Shown: piece by piece, positions 37,023 through 46,283 of the stretch
Layout of the letters: the number at the start of each line of letters is the position of its first letter
Numbering within the stretch: position 1 is the stretch's first letter
Origin: Pseudomonas monteilii
GTDB lineage: Bacteria > Pseudomonadota > Gammaproteobacteria > Pseudomonadales > Pseudomonadaceae
Assembly: GCA_001534745.1 (NCBI GenBank)
Contig: CP013997.1
Span: forward strand, 1,860,001 to 1,924,000
DNA: 64,000 nucleotides
Direction: 5' to 3'
The notes under the pieces: model-generated
Database searches by the model: none
The model's input: the letters and a program-made list of their open reading frames with translations, nothing else
Told to the model about the DNA's origin: nothing
Position numbers and translations under genes: made by a program

Positions 37023-38858
37023 ATGACCCTCGAGTTCACCCCCTGGCCCGCCGAACGGGCACAACGCTACCGTGACAGCGGCTACTGGCTCGATCAGCCG
37101 CTGACCCAGATACTGGCCGACCGCTGTCAGGCGACCCCCGAAGCGCCAGCCATCCTGTGCGGCGAGCGCCGCTTCACCTACGCCGACCTGGACCGGCTGT
37201 CGTCCAACCTGGCCTCGCGCCTGGTGGAGCAGGGGCTGGGCGTGGGCGACACGGCGCTGGTCCAGTTGCCCAACCTGGCCGAGTTCTACCTCGTGCTGTT
37301 CGCCCTGCTCAAGGCAGGCATCGTCCCGCTCAATGCGCTGTACAGCCACCGCAAGCTGGAGCTGACCGCCTATGCCCGGCAGATCCGCCCGGCCGTGCTG
37401 ATCGGTTCGCGCGAGCACCCCTTCTTCCAGGACGAGCGCTACCGTGAAGCCCTGGCAGCATGCGGGGCGCAGCCGCGCCTGAGCCTGTTCCTGCACGCCA
37501 CCACGGCCGATGAAAGCCTGCAGGCCTGGCTCGAGCACCCCAGCGCGCACCCGGTCATCCTGACGCCGACGCCACCGGGGGAGGTCGCGCTGTTCCAGCT
37601 GTCGGGCGGCAGCACCGGCACGCCCAAGCTCATCCCGCGCACCCACAACGACTACCACTACAACGCGCGCGCCTGCGCCGAGGTCTGCGCGCTCACACCC
37701 GAAACGCGCTTTCTCTGCGCGGTCCCGGCACCGCACAACTTCCTGCTCAGCTCGCCCGGCGCCCTGGGCGTGTTCCATGCCGGTGGGTGTGTGGTGATGG
37801 CGGCGAATCCCGAGCCGGCCACGTGTTTCGACCTGGTGCAGCGTCACGCGGTCAACACCGTGGCCCTGGTGCCGAGCGCGGTCGCCCTGTGGTTGCAGGC
37901 CGCGCCCCTGCACCGGGAGCAGCTGGCCTCGCTGCGCTACCTGCAAGTGGGCGGGGCGGTCTTCGCCGACTCGCTGGCGCGTCAGGTGCCCAGCGTGCTG
38001 GGCTGCCAATTGCAGCAGGTGTTCGGCATGGCCGAAGGGCTGATCAACTTCACCCGGCTGGAGGACAGCGACGAGCAGATCTTCACCACCCAGGGCCGAC
38101 CCATCAGCCCGGCGGACGAGATCAAGATCGTCGATGCCGCCGGTGCGCCGGTACCGCCCGGGCAGCCCGGCATGCTGGCCACGCGCGGCCCGTACACCTT
38201 CTGCGGCTACTACGCCAGCCCCGAGCAGAACGCCAGTGCGTTCGACCAGGACGGTTTCTATTACTCGGGCGATCTGGTGCAGCTCACCCCCAGCGGCGAC
38301 CTGCGGGTGGTCGGGCGCATCAAGGACCAGGTCAACCGGGGTGGCGAGAAGATCGCCTCCGAAGAGATCGAGAACCTGATCGTGCTGCACCCGGACGTCA
38401 CCCACGCCGGCCTGGTGGCCATGCCGGACGACGCATTGGGGGAAAAGAGCTGCGCCTTCGTGGTGGCCCGCGACCCGGCCCTCAAGCCGTCGGCATTGCG
38501 TCGCCATCTGCTCGAGCTGGGGATCGCCGAGTACAAGCTGCCCGACCGTATCCGCCTGATCGAGCGCATGCCGCTGACCCCGGTCGGCAAGATCGACAAG
38601 CAGCGCCTGCGTCACCTGCTGACCGTGGACAATACCCGCACCTGGCTGCAGAGCCGTCTGCGCCAGCTGATCGAGGACGGCGAGACGCTCGACCCGCAGG
38701 AAAACCTGATTTTCTACGGGCTGGATTCGTTGAGCGTGATGAAGCTGGCCGCCGAACTCAAGACCCGCGGCGTCGAGGTGAGCTTCGAGGAGCTGGCCCG
38801 TTCGCCCACCCTCGACCAGTGGTGGTCGCTGGTCGAATCACGCCAGAAGGCCGCCTGA
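37023..38858 (+). CDS. pmsE: Salicylate-AMP ligase with fused aryl carrier domain (PmsE)
   Basis: 611 aa. Residues ~1-530 are an aryl-acid adenylating enzyme (EntE/DhbE/PchD type) with P-loop LSGGSTGTPKLIPRTHNDY, PAPHNF, a GMAEGLINFTRL core, YSGDLV and the C-terminal PVGKIDKQRLR. The last ~80 residues are an aryl carrier domain with YGLDSLSVMKL, where Ser takes phosphopantetheine. In enterobactin and acinetobactin systems the carrier sits on the isochorismatase (EntB/BasF). Here salicylate needs no isochorismatase and the carrier is fused to the ligase. The ATG at 37023 follows pmsC by 26 bp. Confidence 0.92.
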   Translation: MTLEFTPWPAERAQRYRDSGYWLDQPLTQILADRCQATPEAPAILCGERRFTYADLDRLSSNLASRLVEQGLGVGDTALVQLPNLAEFYLVLFALLKAGIVPLNALYSHRKLELTAYARQIRPAVLIGSREHPFFQDERYREALAACGAQPRLSLFLHATTADESLQAWLEHPSAHPVILTPTPPGEVALFQLSGGSTGTPKLIPRTHNDYHYNARACAEVCALTPETRFLCAVPAPHNFLLSSPGALGVFHAGGCVVMAANPEPATCFDLVQRHAVNTVALVPSAVALWLQAAPLHREQLASLRYLQVGGAVFADSLARQVPSVLGCQLQQVFGMAEGLINFTRLEDSDEQIFTTQGRPISPADEIKIVDAAGAPVPPGQPGMLATRGPYTFCGYYASPEQNASAFDQDGFYYSGDLVQLTPSGDLRVVGRIKDQVNRGGEKIASEEIENLIVLHPDVTHAGLVAMPDDALGEKSCAFVVARDPALKPSALRRHLLELGIAEYKLPDRIRLIERMPLTPVGKIDKQRLRHLLTVDNTRTWLQSRLRQLIEDGETLDPQENLIFYGLDSLSVMKLAAELKTRGVEVSFEELARSPTLDQWWSLVESRQKAA

Positions 38859-38875
38859 AGCTTCAGGCCTGAGGT

Positions 38876-38902
38876 CGGTCGTGCTTTCGTCAGGCACGAC
38901 CG
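38876..38902 (+). other. Intercistronic hairpin between pmsE and pmsA
   Basis: CGGTCGTGC pairs perfectly with GCACGACCG across a 9-base loop. There is no T-run, so it may modulate readthrough or stabilise mRNA rather than end transcription fully. Confidence 0.5.
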
Positions 38903-38927
38903 GCGGGTTCATTCAAGGGAGTTGAAC

Positions 38928-40145
38928 ATGATCCTGACCCACGAGGACCAACGCCGACTGGATGCGTTCTGGCAGCATTGCCTGGAAAACCAGTACTTCA
39001 ACATCGGCTACCCGGAAAACGCCGACTTCGATTATGCGCCGCTGCACCGTTTCTTCCGGTTCTCCATCAACAACTGCGGCGATTGGGGCGAGTCGAGCAA
39101 CTACGTGCTCAACTCCTTCGATTTCGAGCGCGAGGTGATGGCGCAGTTCGCCGAGCTGTTCCGCATTCCGCTGGCCGACAGCTGGGGCTACGTCACCAAC
39201 GGCGGCACCGAGGGCAACATGTTCGGCTGCTACCTGGCGCGCGAGCTGTTCCCGGACGGTACGCTGTACTACTCCAAGGACACCCACTACTCGGTGGCCA
39301 AGATCGTCAAGCTGCTGCGCATCCCATGCCGGGCGGTCGAGTCCTTGCCGAACGGGGAGATCAACTACCAGGACCTGTTCGACAAGGTGGTGGCCGACGG
39401 CGCGCGTCACCCGATCATCTTCGCCAACATCGGCACCACCGTGCGTGGCGCGGTGGACGACATCGCCCGGATCCAGCAGCTGATGGCGCAGGCCGGGATC
39501 GCCCGCGACGACTACTACCTGCACGCCGACGCCGCGCTCAGCGGCATGATCCTGCCTTTCGTCGAGCGGCCGCAGCCGTTCACCTTCGCCGACGGCATCG
39601 ACTCGATCTGCGTGTCCGGGCACAAGATGATCGGTTCGCCGATTCCCTGCGGCATCGTGGTGGCCAAGCGCGAGAACGTCGAGCGGATCTCGGTGGAGGT
39701 CGACTACATCGCCGCGCAGGACAAGACCATCAGCGGTTCGCGCAACGGGCATACGCCAATGATCCTGTGGGCCGCGCTGCGCAGCCATTCGCCGACGCAA
39801 TGGCGCCAGCGCATCCGGCGCAGCCTCGAAGCGGCCCAGTACGCAGTGAAGCGTTTGCAGGCTGGCGGCATTCCTGCCTGGCGCCACGACAACTCGATCA
39901 CCGTGGTCTTCCCACGGCCTTCGGCCGCCATCGCGCGCGACTACAGCCTGGCCACCTCGGGCGACGTCGCACACCTGATCACTACGCCGCACCATGACGA
40001 CCGCAGCCGGCTGGACGCGCTGATCGACGCCTTGATCGCCGAGCACCGCGCCCAGACCCGGCCGCCACGCGCGACGCTGGCCGCCCCGGTGGGTCGGCGC
40101 TCGGCCTGCGGTCGAGCGACCACGGCCCAGTTCGACGTCATCTGA
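38928..40145 (+). CDS. pmsA: PLP-dependent histidine decarboxylase (PmsA)
   Basis: A 405-aa group II decarboxylase that makes histamine, the amine end of pseudomonine. The substrate/PLP blocks are [24 protein letters not shown] and [14 protein letters not shown], and SGHKMIGSP has the PLP Lys at 233. Enterobacterial histidine decarboxylases and acinetobactin BasG share this plan and length. The ATG at 38928 has AAGGGAG upstream. The C-terminal ~25 residues are Ala/Arg-rich and look unstructured. A homologous serine decarboxylase is an alternative, but locus context favours histidine. Confidence 0.92.
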   Translation: MILTHEDQRRLDAFWQHCLENQYFNIGYPENADFDYAPLHRFFRFSINNCGDWGESSNYVLNSFDFEREVMAQFAELFRIPLADSWGYVTNGGTEGNMFGCYLARELFPDGTLYYSKDTHYSVAKIVKLLRIPCRAVESLPNGEINYQDLFDKVVADGARHPIIFANIGTTVRGAVDDIARIQQLMAQAGIARDDYYLHADAALSGMILPFVERPQPFTFADGIDSICVSGHKMIGSPIPCGIVVAKRENVERISVEVDYIAAQDKTISGSRNGHTPMILWAALRSHSPTQWRQRIRRSLEAAQYAVKRLQAGGIPAWRHDNSITVVFPRPSAAIARDYSLATSGDVAHLITTPHHDDRSRLDALIDALIAEHRAQTRPPRATLAAPVGRRSACGRATTAQFDVI

Positions 40146-40172
40146 GGCTTTTTCATGTCAGAGGAATTCACC

Positions 40173-40505
40173 ATGTCCGACCGCAAGGCGCCCGACGCCT
40201 GCACCAGCCTGTCCGATATCCGGGTCGGCATCGACTTTCATGACCGGCAGATCTTCGAGGCGCTGTGCCAGCGCCTGAAGTACGTGAAGGCCGCTGCCCG
40301 GTTCAAGCCGAACGAACAAGCGATTCCGGCCCCCGAGCGGGTGGTGGCGATGCTCGAGGAACGCTTGGGCTGGGCCGCCGGGACCGAACTGGACGCCGCG
40401 TTCGTCGAGTCGCTGTACACCACCATCATTCACTGGAACATCGACCAGCAGATCGCCCACTGGCGCGCGATGCATGCCGCGCCAGAGGGTGACCGGGCGC
40501 AGTGA
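40173..40505 (+). CDS. pmsB: Isochorismate pyruvate lyase (PmsB, PchB-like)
   Basis: A 110-aa all-helical AroQ-fold enzyme that removes pyruvate from isochorismate to give salicylate. It resembles PchB: SDIRVGIDFHDRQIFEALCQR at the N-terminus, the active-site KYVKAAARFK stretch, and a last helix with YTTIIHWNIDQQ. The ATG at 40173 was preferred over one 18 bp upstream because GAGGAATTCACC precedes it; both give a complete protein. It ends the plus-strand pms block. Confidence 0.9.
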   Translation: MSDRKAPDACTSLSDIRVGIDFHDRQIFEALCQRLKYVKAAARFKPNEQAIPAPERVVAMLEERLGWAAGTELDAAFVESLYTTIIHWNIDQQIAHWRAMHAAPEGDRAQ

Positions 40506-40529
40506 CCCGCGCAGGTCCAGCAGGCCAGG

Positions 40530-42164
40530 TCAGGCCTGGATGCGGAACTGCTTGACCAGCCTGTTCAGCTCCACCGCCAGGCGCGACAGCTCGGAGGTCG
40601 CGATCGCGGTCTGGCCGGCCCCTTCCGCCGCCTGGCTGGACAGGTCACGGATACTGATCAGGCCACGGTCCACTTCACGGGCCACCTGCGCCTGCTCTTC
40701 CGACGCCGTGGCGATCAGTACGTTGCGTTCGGTGATGTTGCCGATCGACTCGGTGATCTCCACCAGGGCACTGCCAGCGCCTTGGGCGGTATCGCGGGTC
40801 TTCTGCGCCTGGGTGTTGGTGTGATCCATCGCCGAGACGGCGGCCTCGGTGCCTTTCTGGATCGAGCTGATCATCTGCTCGATCTCGCTGGTCGATTGCT
40901 GGGTGCGGTGGGCCAGGGCGCGCACCTCGTCAGCCACCACCGCAAAGCCGCGTCCCGCCTCACCGGCACGGGCAGCCTCGATCGCCGCGTTGAGCGCGAG
41001 CAAGTTGGTCTGTTCGGCGATCGCGCGGATGACGTCCAGCACACGGCTGATGTCGGTGGCCATGCCGGCCAGCCCCTGGACTTCGTGAGAAGCGTCCTGG
41101 ACACGCGCGACCATCACGTTGATGGCCTGCACGGTCTCGTCGACGCGCTCGCGGCCAGCCACGGCGGCCTCGTTGGAGCGGTTGGCGGCGTCCGACGCGG
41201 CCGAGGCATTGCGGGCGACCTCTTCGACGGCCGCGCTCATTTCGGTGACCGCGGTCGCGGCCATTTCCACTTCGTGGTTCTGACGCACCATGCCTTTGCT
41301 GGCGTCCTCGGTCACCGCGTGCATCTGCTCGGACGTGGAGGCCAGCTGGTTGGACGAGTCGGAGATCGACGCCAAGGTCGTGCGCAGGCCCTGCTGCATG
41401 GCCTTCAAGGCCTGGATGAGCCGGGCCACTTCGTCATGCCCATCGGCCTCGATGACTTCGCTCAGGTCGTTGGCCGCGATGCGTTCGGCGATGGCCAGCG
41501 ACTGGCTGATCGGCGTGGTGACGCTGCGGGTGTAGAGCAGGGCGAGCACGACGGCTGCCAGCGTGCCGACCAGGATGAACGCGATCACGATGAAGGTGGC
41601 CTGCTCGTAGGTACGGGTGGCGTCTTCACCGGCCTTCTTGGCCTTGTCGTTGTTCAGCTGGATCAGGTCCTTGATGTCGTCGGCCACGGTGTCGGCAACC
41701 TGCTTCATCGGACCGCTGGCCAGGGTGACGGCCGCATCCAGGCTGCCGGCGGCGATCAGGGCCAGGTACTGGTCCTGAGATTGTTCGTAGGCGGCGAAGT
41801 GCTGGGATAGCTCGGCGAACTGTTGCTTGCCGGCCGGCGTGACGATGAACCGCTCCAGCCGCGCCAGCAGTTCCACCATGTTGGCGCGGGCCTTGCGCAC
41901 GTCCGCCAGCGCCTGGGCCTTGCGGCTCTCGGGTTCGACGGGGTTGCGCAGGCGCGCGTTGTCGCCACGGATGCTGACGAACTCACGGTCGAGCGAGCCC
42001 AGCAACGCGATGCTGGGCAGCACGTTGGTCTCCACGAACTTCTCGGAATCGTTCAGGCTCGAGGCCTGCTTGAGGGCGATCAACCCCAGCGCGATGATCA
42101 TCACGCAGAAGAAGCCGAAGCAGAGGATGGAGCGGGGGGCGAGGTTGAGCTTGCGTAGTAACAT
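40530..42164 (-). CDS. Methyl-accepting chemotaxis protein (four-helix-bundle sensor)
   Basis: A 544-aa chemoreceptor. The first helix is at about residues 12-32, then a ~160-residue periplasmic helical sensor, a second helix near 190-212, HAMP, and the signalling hairpin [21 protein letters not shown] with [19 protein letters not shown]. Its cytoplasmic half is closely related to the receptor at 12.4-14.1 kb; the sensor domains differ. Ligand unknown. It converges with pmsB over 24 bp, so it is not part of the siderophore operon. A FliA promoter lies upstream. Confidence 0.92.
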   Translation of the reverse strand: MLLRKLNLAPRSILCFGFFCVMIIALGLIALKQASSLNDSEKFVETNVLPSIALLGSLDREFVSIRGDNARLRNPVEPESRKAQALADVRKARANMVELLARLERFIVTPAGKQQFAELSQHFAAYEQSQDQYLALIAAGSLDAAVTLASGPMKQVADTVADDIKDLIQLNNDKAKKAGEDATRTYEQATFIVIAFILVGTLAAVVLALLYTRSVTTPISQSLAIAERIAANDLSEVIEADGHDEVARLIQALKAMQQGLRTTLASISDSSNQLASTSEQMHAVTEDASKGMVRQNHEVEMAATAVTEMSAAVEEVARNASAASDAANRSNEAAVAGRERVDETVQAINVMVARVQDASHEVQGLAGMATDISRVLDVIRAIAEQTNLLALNAAIEAARAGEAGRGFAVVADEVRALAHRTQQSTSEIEQMISSIQKGTEAAVSAMDHTNTQAQKTRDTAQGAGSALVEITESIGNITERNVLIATASEEQAQVAREVDRGLISIRDLSSQAAEGAGQTAIATSELSRLAVELNRLVKQFRIQA

Positions 42165-42190
42165 GGCGTGAACCCTGAGCGTTTTATATA

Positions 42191-42217
42191 CACTCGGCGC
42201 GTTCCCGGCGATCTTTA
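42191..42217 (-). promoter_or_regulatory. FliA (sigma-28) promoter for the chemoreceptor
   Basis: On the minus strand TAAA, 15 bases, then GCCGAGTG, against TAAA-N15-GCCGATAA. It is about 30 bp upstream of the ATG at 42164. Confidence 0.65.
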
Positions 42218-42368
42218 GGCGCTGCCTATCACCACAATTGATTTACTTGATCCACGTCACGGTTTTTTTGACATTCCGTTGACGTCTTCTCACGGCGCTG
42301 GCGCCTAACCTTTGCGGTACCCCAACCCGGGGGCTTGAGCGAGCAGGTGCGCCTTGGCCAGAAAAGCG

Positions 42369-42779
42369 ATGAAACACTCTCATGTCCGACGTGACCTCAA
42401 GGCTTCATGCCTGTGGGGACCTGGTCAGGCCTTGGCTCTCCTGCTGACGTTGATTTCGATCAGCGGCTGCCAGAGCACCTCCGAGCGCCTGCTCGCCGAA
42501 GGCTATCCACCCCTGTTCGTGGAGGGATTCACCGATGGCTGCGCCAGTGGCCGTCATGCAGCTGGCGAGCTGGACGGGTTTCGCAAGAACGTCCCGGTCT
42601 ACCTGCAGCAGCCCAACTATGCCCTAGGCTGGGACGACGGGTTTCGCCAATGCCAGGCGCGTGCCGACAGCGAACTCGGACAGCGCCTGGTGCGTGACAG
42701 CGAGGCCGATCGGGCCTGGCGGCACAGCAAGGACCAGTCGTGGGGCCAGGCCTTGAGGCCGTCGTCGCGTACGCCGTGA
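42369..42779 (+). CDS. Small putative lipoprotein
   Basis: 136 aa. A basic start is followed by a hydrophobic stretch ALALLLTLISISGC, whose SISGC fits a lipobox with Cys at about residue 34, so it is probably lipid-anchored. The mature part is rich in Gly/Asp/Gln, with FVEGFTDGCASGRHAAG and YALGWDDGFRQCQ, two similar G-D-G-aromatic turns each with a Cys. No known domain was recognised. The ATG at 42369 was chosen over a TTG upstream. It diverges from the chemoreceptor. Confidence 0.65.
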   Translation: MKHSHVRRDLKASCLWGPGQALALLLTLISISGCQSTSERLLAEGYPPLFVEGFTDGCASGRHAAGELDGFRKNVPVYLQQPNYALGWDDGFRQCQARADSELGQRLVRDSEADRAWRHSKDQSWGQALRPSSRTP

Positions 42780-42896
42780 CGACGTTCGAAGGGTGAGGTG
42801 TGGTGTATTCACAGCCAGCGCGCGATTGACGAAGTCGAAGTTCAGGGAAGAAGGGCGTGTGCCTGGCGTGCCTGTTCGCCATCGAGGAGAGTCCTC

Positions 42897-43232
42897 ATGT
42901 CTTCCAGAACACAACAGACGACGCTGAGCATCCGCGGCGTCGAGAACGGCCTGGCGGGCGGCAGACCGGTGCGCAGTGCGCACTTTCTGGTCGTCTCGCC
43001 TGCCTGGCGCGACGCCGAAGCGCGCGGGCCTTCGGCGCACCCCTCAAGGGAAGATGATCCGCAGAGGACGATCAGCGACCCCCTGAAACGTTCCCTGGCG
43101 CTTGCCGGGGAGTGGCACGGCGTCTTCGCCAGTGCGCTGTTCGTCTCGATCACCGACACGGGCCATGCGCGCGTCCTGGGCCGGATGAATGCCGCCGCCT
43201 GGCGGCAATGGGCAGACCACGCAGCCAGCTGA
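42897..43232 (+). CDS. Hypothetical protein
   Basis: 111 aa, soluble, without signal peptide or recognised domain. A short beta-type start (TTLSIRGVENG) is followed by RSAHFLVVSPAWRDAEARG, a Pro/Ser/Asp linker, and a helical end (GEWHGVFASALFVSITD, WRQWADHAA). GAGGAGAGTCC before the ATG at 42897 is a good ribosome site and is the main reason to believe the gene. Function unknown. Confidence 0.55.
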   Translation: MSSRTQQTTLSIRGVENGLAGGRPVRSAHFLVVSPAWRDAEARGPSAHPSREDDPQRTISDPLKRSLALAGEWHGVFASALFVSITDTGHARVLGRMNAAAWRQWADHAAS

Positions 43233-43236
43233 ACGG

Positions 43237-43277
43237 CGGGCCCAGGCAAGGCTTGCGGGCTTGCCTGCCTGGGCCCG
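43237..43277. terminator. Strong bidirectional hairpin
   Basis: CGGGCCCAGGCA (43237-43248) pairs perfectly with TGCCTGGGCCCG (43266-43277). It lies between the convergent hypothetical and MFS genes. No T-run follows on either strand. Confidence 0.6.
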
Positions 43278-43286
43278 AAGGGTGGC

Positions 43287-44480
43287 TCAACCTGGCGTGA
43301 TGCCAGGCTGAACGTCAGGTGCCGGTCGCGACCGGGTCTTGCCGTGCCAGGCGAAGGCCAGCACCATCGCCAGGCCCAGGGCTGCCACGCCAGCGCCGGC
43401 GAGGGAGATGGCCGGGTAGCCCCAGCCTGCCTTGATCACCGCGCCGCCCAGGGCAGCGCCCACCGCATTGCCCAGGTTGAAGGCACCGATGTTGACCGCC
43501 GAAGCCAGGTTGGGAGCGTCCTTGGCCGCTTCCATCACGCGCATCTGCAACGGCGGGACCAGCGCGAAGCTGGCGATGCCCCAGACCAGGATGGCCACAG
43601 CGGCCGGCAGCGGCCAGCGCATCAGCACGGTGAAGGCCAGCAGCACCACGATCAGCACGCTCAACGAGGCGATCAACGTACGGTCGATGGAGCGGTCCGC
43701 CGCCTTGCCGCCCCACAGGTTGCCCAGGGTCAGGCCGATGCCGAACAGCACCAGCATGGCGGTGACGAACAAGGTCGAGGCCTGGGTTTCACGGGTCAGG
43801 ATCGGCGCGATGTAGGTGAACACGGTGAACATGGCGCCCGAGCCGACCACGGTCAGCGCCAGCGCCGCCAGCACCGGGCCCCGGCCCAGCACGCGCAGTT
43901 CAGCCAGCACACCGTCGCTCGGGGGCAGGGCCACGTTGGGCAGGGCGAACCAGAGCGCCGCCATGGTCAGCACGCCCAGCCCGGAGATGCCCCAGAACGC
44001 CTGACGCCAGCCGAGCAGTTCACCGAACCAGGTGGCCAACGGCACACCGCCGATGGTCGCCAGGGTCAGCCCCATGAACATGGCGGCCACCGCCCCGGCG
44101 CGTTTGTCGGGCGCCACCACGCTCGCGGCCACCAGGGCACCGACGCCGAAGAAGGCGCCGTGGTTGAGCGAGGTCACCACGCGGGCGATCAGCAGGCTGG
44201 TGTAGTCGGTCGCCAGGGCCGACATCACGTTGCCCAAGGTGAAGATGGCCATCAGGCCGATCAGCAGGTAGCGACGGGGAATGCGCCCCGTGGTCAGGGT
44301 CATCAGGGGGGCGCCGATCAGCACGCCGAGCGCGTAAGCGCTGATCAGCAGACCGGCCGCCGGGATGGAGACGCCCAGGTCCGCGGCGATGCCGGGCAAC
44401 ATGCCCATGGGCGCGAACTCGGTGACGCCGATGCCGAAGGCACCGGTGGCCAAGGCCAGAAGAGGGGGGTTGATACGCAT
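43287..44480 (-). CDS. MFS drug/sugar-type efflux transporter (DHA1 family)
   Basis: 397 aa with 12 membrane helices. The N-terminal motif FGIGVTEFAPMGMLPGIAADLGVSIPAAG is typical of the AraJ/YdhP/SotB-like group of DHA1 exporters. Helix-connecting motif A appears as GAPLMTLTTGRIPRRYLL. Substrates of such proteins include arabinose, chloramphenicol and other small molecules; none can be chosen here. The divergent LysR gene 96 bp away is its probable regulator. Confidence 0.85.
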   Translation of the reverse strand: MRINPPLLALATGAFGIGVTEFAPMGMLPGIAADLGVSIPAAGLLISAYALGVLIGAPLMTLTTGRIPRRYLLIGLMAIFTLGNVMSALATDYTSLLIARVVTSLNHGAFFGVGALVAASVVAPDKRAGAVAAMFMGLTLATIGGVPLATWFGELLGWRQAFWGISGLGVLTMAALWFALPNVALPPSDGVLAELRVLGRGPVLAALALTVVGSGAMFTVFTYIAPILTRETQASTLFVTAMLVLFGIGLTLGNLWGGKAADRSIDRTLIASLSVLIVVLLAFTVLMRWPLPAAVAILVWGIASFALVPPLQMRVMEAAKDAPNLASAVNIGAFNLGNAVGAALGGAVIKAGWGYPAISLAGAGVAALGLAMVLAFAWHGKTRSRPAPDVQPGITPG

Positions 44481-44576
44481 GTGAACAGCTCCTTATCTAT
44501 GCGGCGAATGCTAAGCTACTGCCGAGAATGCCGGTAGCCGGTGATTTTGGTATGCACCTGTGCGTGGGAGGCACGA

Positions 44577-45470
44577 ATGGATCTGGGTGGACGGTCAGGT
44601 GAGATGGTCGTGTTCGACCGCGTGGTACAGGAAGGCAGCCTGTCGGCGGCCGCGCGGGCGCTGCACGTGACGCCCTCGGCCATCAGTCGCTCCATCGCGC
44701 GCACCGAGCAGCGCCTGGGGACACGCCTGCTGTTGCGCACCACCCGGGCCATCGCCCTGACCGCCGAGGGCGAGGCCTACCTACGCGCTGCGCGGCGCAT
44801 CCTGGCGGACCTGGCCGAAGTGGAAGAGGCCATCGCCGACCAGGGCGTACCGCAAGGGCGATTGAGGGTCAGCGCCGCCCTCGGCCACGGCCGCAAGACC
44901 ATCGTGCCGCTGGTGGCGGCGTTCAGTGCGCGTTACCCGAACATCGTGGTGGACCTGGCCCTGGGCGACGAGGTGGTCGACATCCTGGCCGGGCAGGCTG
45001 ACGTGGCGATCCGCTTCGGTCAGTTGGCCGACAGCCCGCTCACCGCGCGCTACCTTGGCGTCACCGGCCAGGTGGTGGTGGCTTCGCCTGCCTACCTAGC
45101 ACTTCACGGCACCCCGCAGGTGCCAGAGGATCTGCTGCAGCACAATTGCCTGCGCTTCAATTTCCGCCGCGCTGAGCCGGACTGGCCCTTCGTGCGCGAC
45201 GGTCAGGCGTATGCGTTGAAGATCTCGGGCAACATCCAGTGCAACAGCGGGGAAGCCCTGGCCCAACTGGCCCGGGAAGGCGCCGGCATCGCCCGCATCG
45301 GCGCCTTCAGCGTGGCCGACGACCTGCGCAGCGGTGTGCTCGTGCCGCTGCTGGAGGCCTGGAACCCCGGTGATCAGGAGCCTATCCATGCGGTGTTCGT
45401 CGGCGGCGCGGCGATGCCGGCACGGGTGCGGGTGTTCGTGGATTTTCTGATGGCGCATCATCGGTGGTGA
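44577..45470 (+). CDS. LysR-type transcriptional regulator
   Basis: 297 aa. The N-terminal winged helix-turn-helix is FDRVVQEGSLSAAARALHVTPSAISRSIARTEQRLGTRLL. The effector-binding domain starts near residue 90 (GRLRVSAALGHGRKTIVPL) and includes FSARYPNIVVDLALGDEVVDILAGQADVAIRFG. It belongs to the common CrgA/DmlR-like group. The ATG at 44577 has GGGAGG upstream. Its divergent position suggests control of the MFS transporter and itself; the inducer is unknown. Confidence 0.88.
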   Translation: MDLGGRSGEMVVFDRVVQEGSLSAAARALHVTPSAISRSIARTEQRLGTRLLLRTTRAIALTAEGEAYLRAARRILADLAEVEEAIADQGVPQGRLRVSAALGHGRKTIVPLVAAFSARYPNIVVDLALGDEVVDILAGQADVAIRFGQLADSPLTARYLGVTGQVVVASPAYLALHGTPQVPEDLLQHNCLRFNFRRAEPDWPFVRDGQAYALKISGNIQCNSGEALAQLAREGAGIARIGAFSVADDLRSGVLVPLLEAWNPGDQEPIHAVFVGGAAMPARVRVFVDFLMAHHRW

Positions 45471-45520
45471 GCAGAAGAGGCGAGTGTTGAGTTCCGCGTG
45501 CAGCGGCATACCACTCTACT

Positions 45521-45732
45521 GTGGGCCCTGCGGGCCCAATCGCGGCACTGGGGCCGCTCCCACAGGTGACCGCGATAGCCTGCGACCCCGCGGTGGGACT
45601 ACGGGTGTAGGAGCGGCCCCTGTGCCGCGATTGGGCCCGCCAGGGCCCACATCAGCACTTGGCAGAAACCATAGAATCTCCAACAGGTGACCGCGATAGC
45701 CTGCAACCCCGCGATGGGGCCCGCAGGGCCCA
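45521..45732. repeat. REP cluster (family B)
   Basis: GGGCCCTGCGGGCCCAATCG followed by CGGCACTGGGGCCGCTCC, and its inverse at 45605-45651 (GTAGGAGCGGCCCCTGTGCC, then GCGATTGGGCCCG), then a shortened third copy to 45732. The same sequences recur at 60.3 kb. The whole 45471-45902 gap (432 bp) otherwise holds only the promoter of the next small gene. Confidence 0.7.
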
Positions 45733-45902
45733 TAAACTCAGCCATATCATGTGTCAGTCAGGTAGCGTACAAGCAAGTCCCTGGCTCATTCGATGGTCAC
45801 AGATGCATGACCCACCACTTGTCGCGAACCCATGCAATCCATTCAATCGCTCCAAATCTCTGGCAGTCTGTTGCTTGCAGTCAGTCATTCTGGAGACCCG
45901 TC

Positions 45903-46172
45903 ATGACCGATACCACCCTGCGCAACGCCATCACTGCCTGGCGCCTGCTTCTGGAAGACGACAGCTACCGCCTGGACTGGCCGGACGATTACCATGCCAC
46001 CCTCCTCGAACGCGCCGATGAAATGAAGACCAGCGGCCTGATCGGCGAGCAGGATTGGCAATTGCTCAAGGACGCCGCCGACACGGCCCTGCAACAGACC
46101 CGTGCCTCGCTCGAGCAACAGCAGCGCGACTGCCTGAGCATTCGCAAGCTGCGCCTGCCCAGCGTCGACTGA
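45903..46172 (+). CDS. Small conserved-looking hypothetical protein
   Basis: 89 aa, predicted mostly helical and acidic, starting MTDTTLRNAITAWRLLLEDD and ending in LSIRKLRLPSVD. No domain or signal peptide recognised. GGAGACCCGTC before the ATG gives a plausible ribosome site. Helix pattern and charge suggest a small cytoplasmic adaptor-like protein, but no function can be stated. Confidence 0.6.
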   Translation: MTDTTLRNAITAWRLLLEDDSYRLDWPDDYHATLLERADEMKTSGLIGEQDWQLLKDAADTALQQTRASLEQQQRDCLSIRKLRLPSVD

Positions 46173-46283
46173 CGGATAGCGCCTGGGTCTGCCAAACGGG
46201 CCCTTGCTGACCTGGCGCCAGGTAGCGGGTCTTCGAGGCGGCACAGGCGCTGATGCGCAGCCTGGGCTTCAAGCCGAGGTCTT

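Noticed and set aside
43237..43277. Treating the GGGCCC hairpin as another REP element
   Set aside because: The stem sequence differs from both REP families, and its place between convergent genes fits a terminator better.
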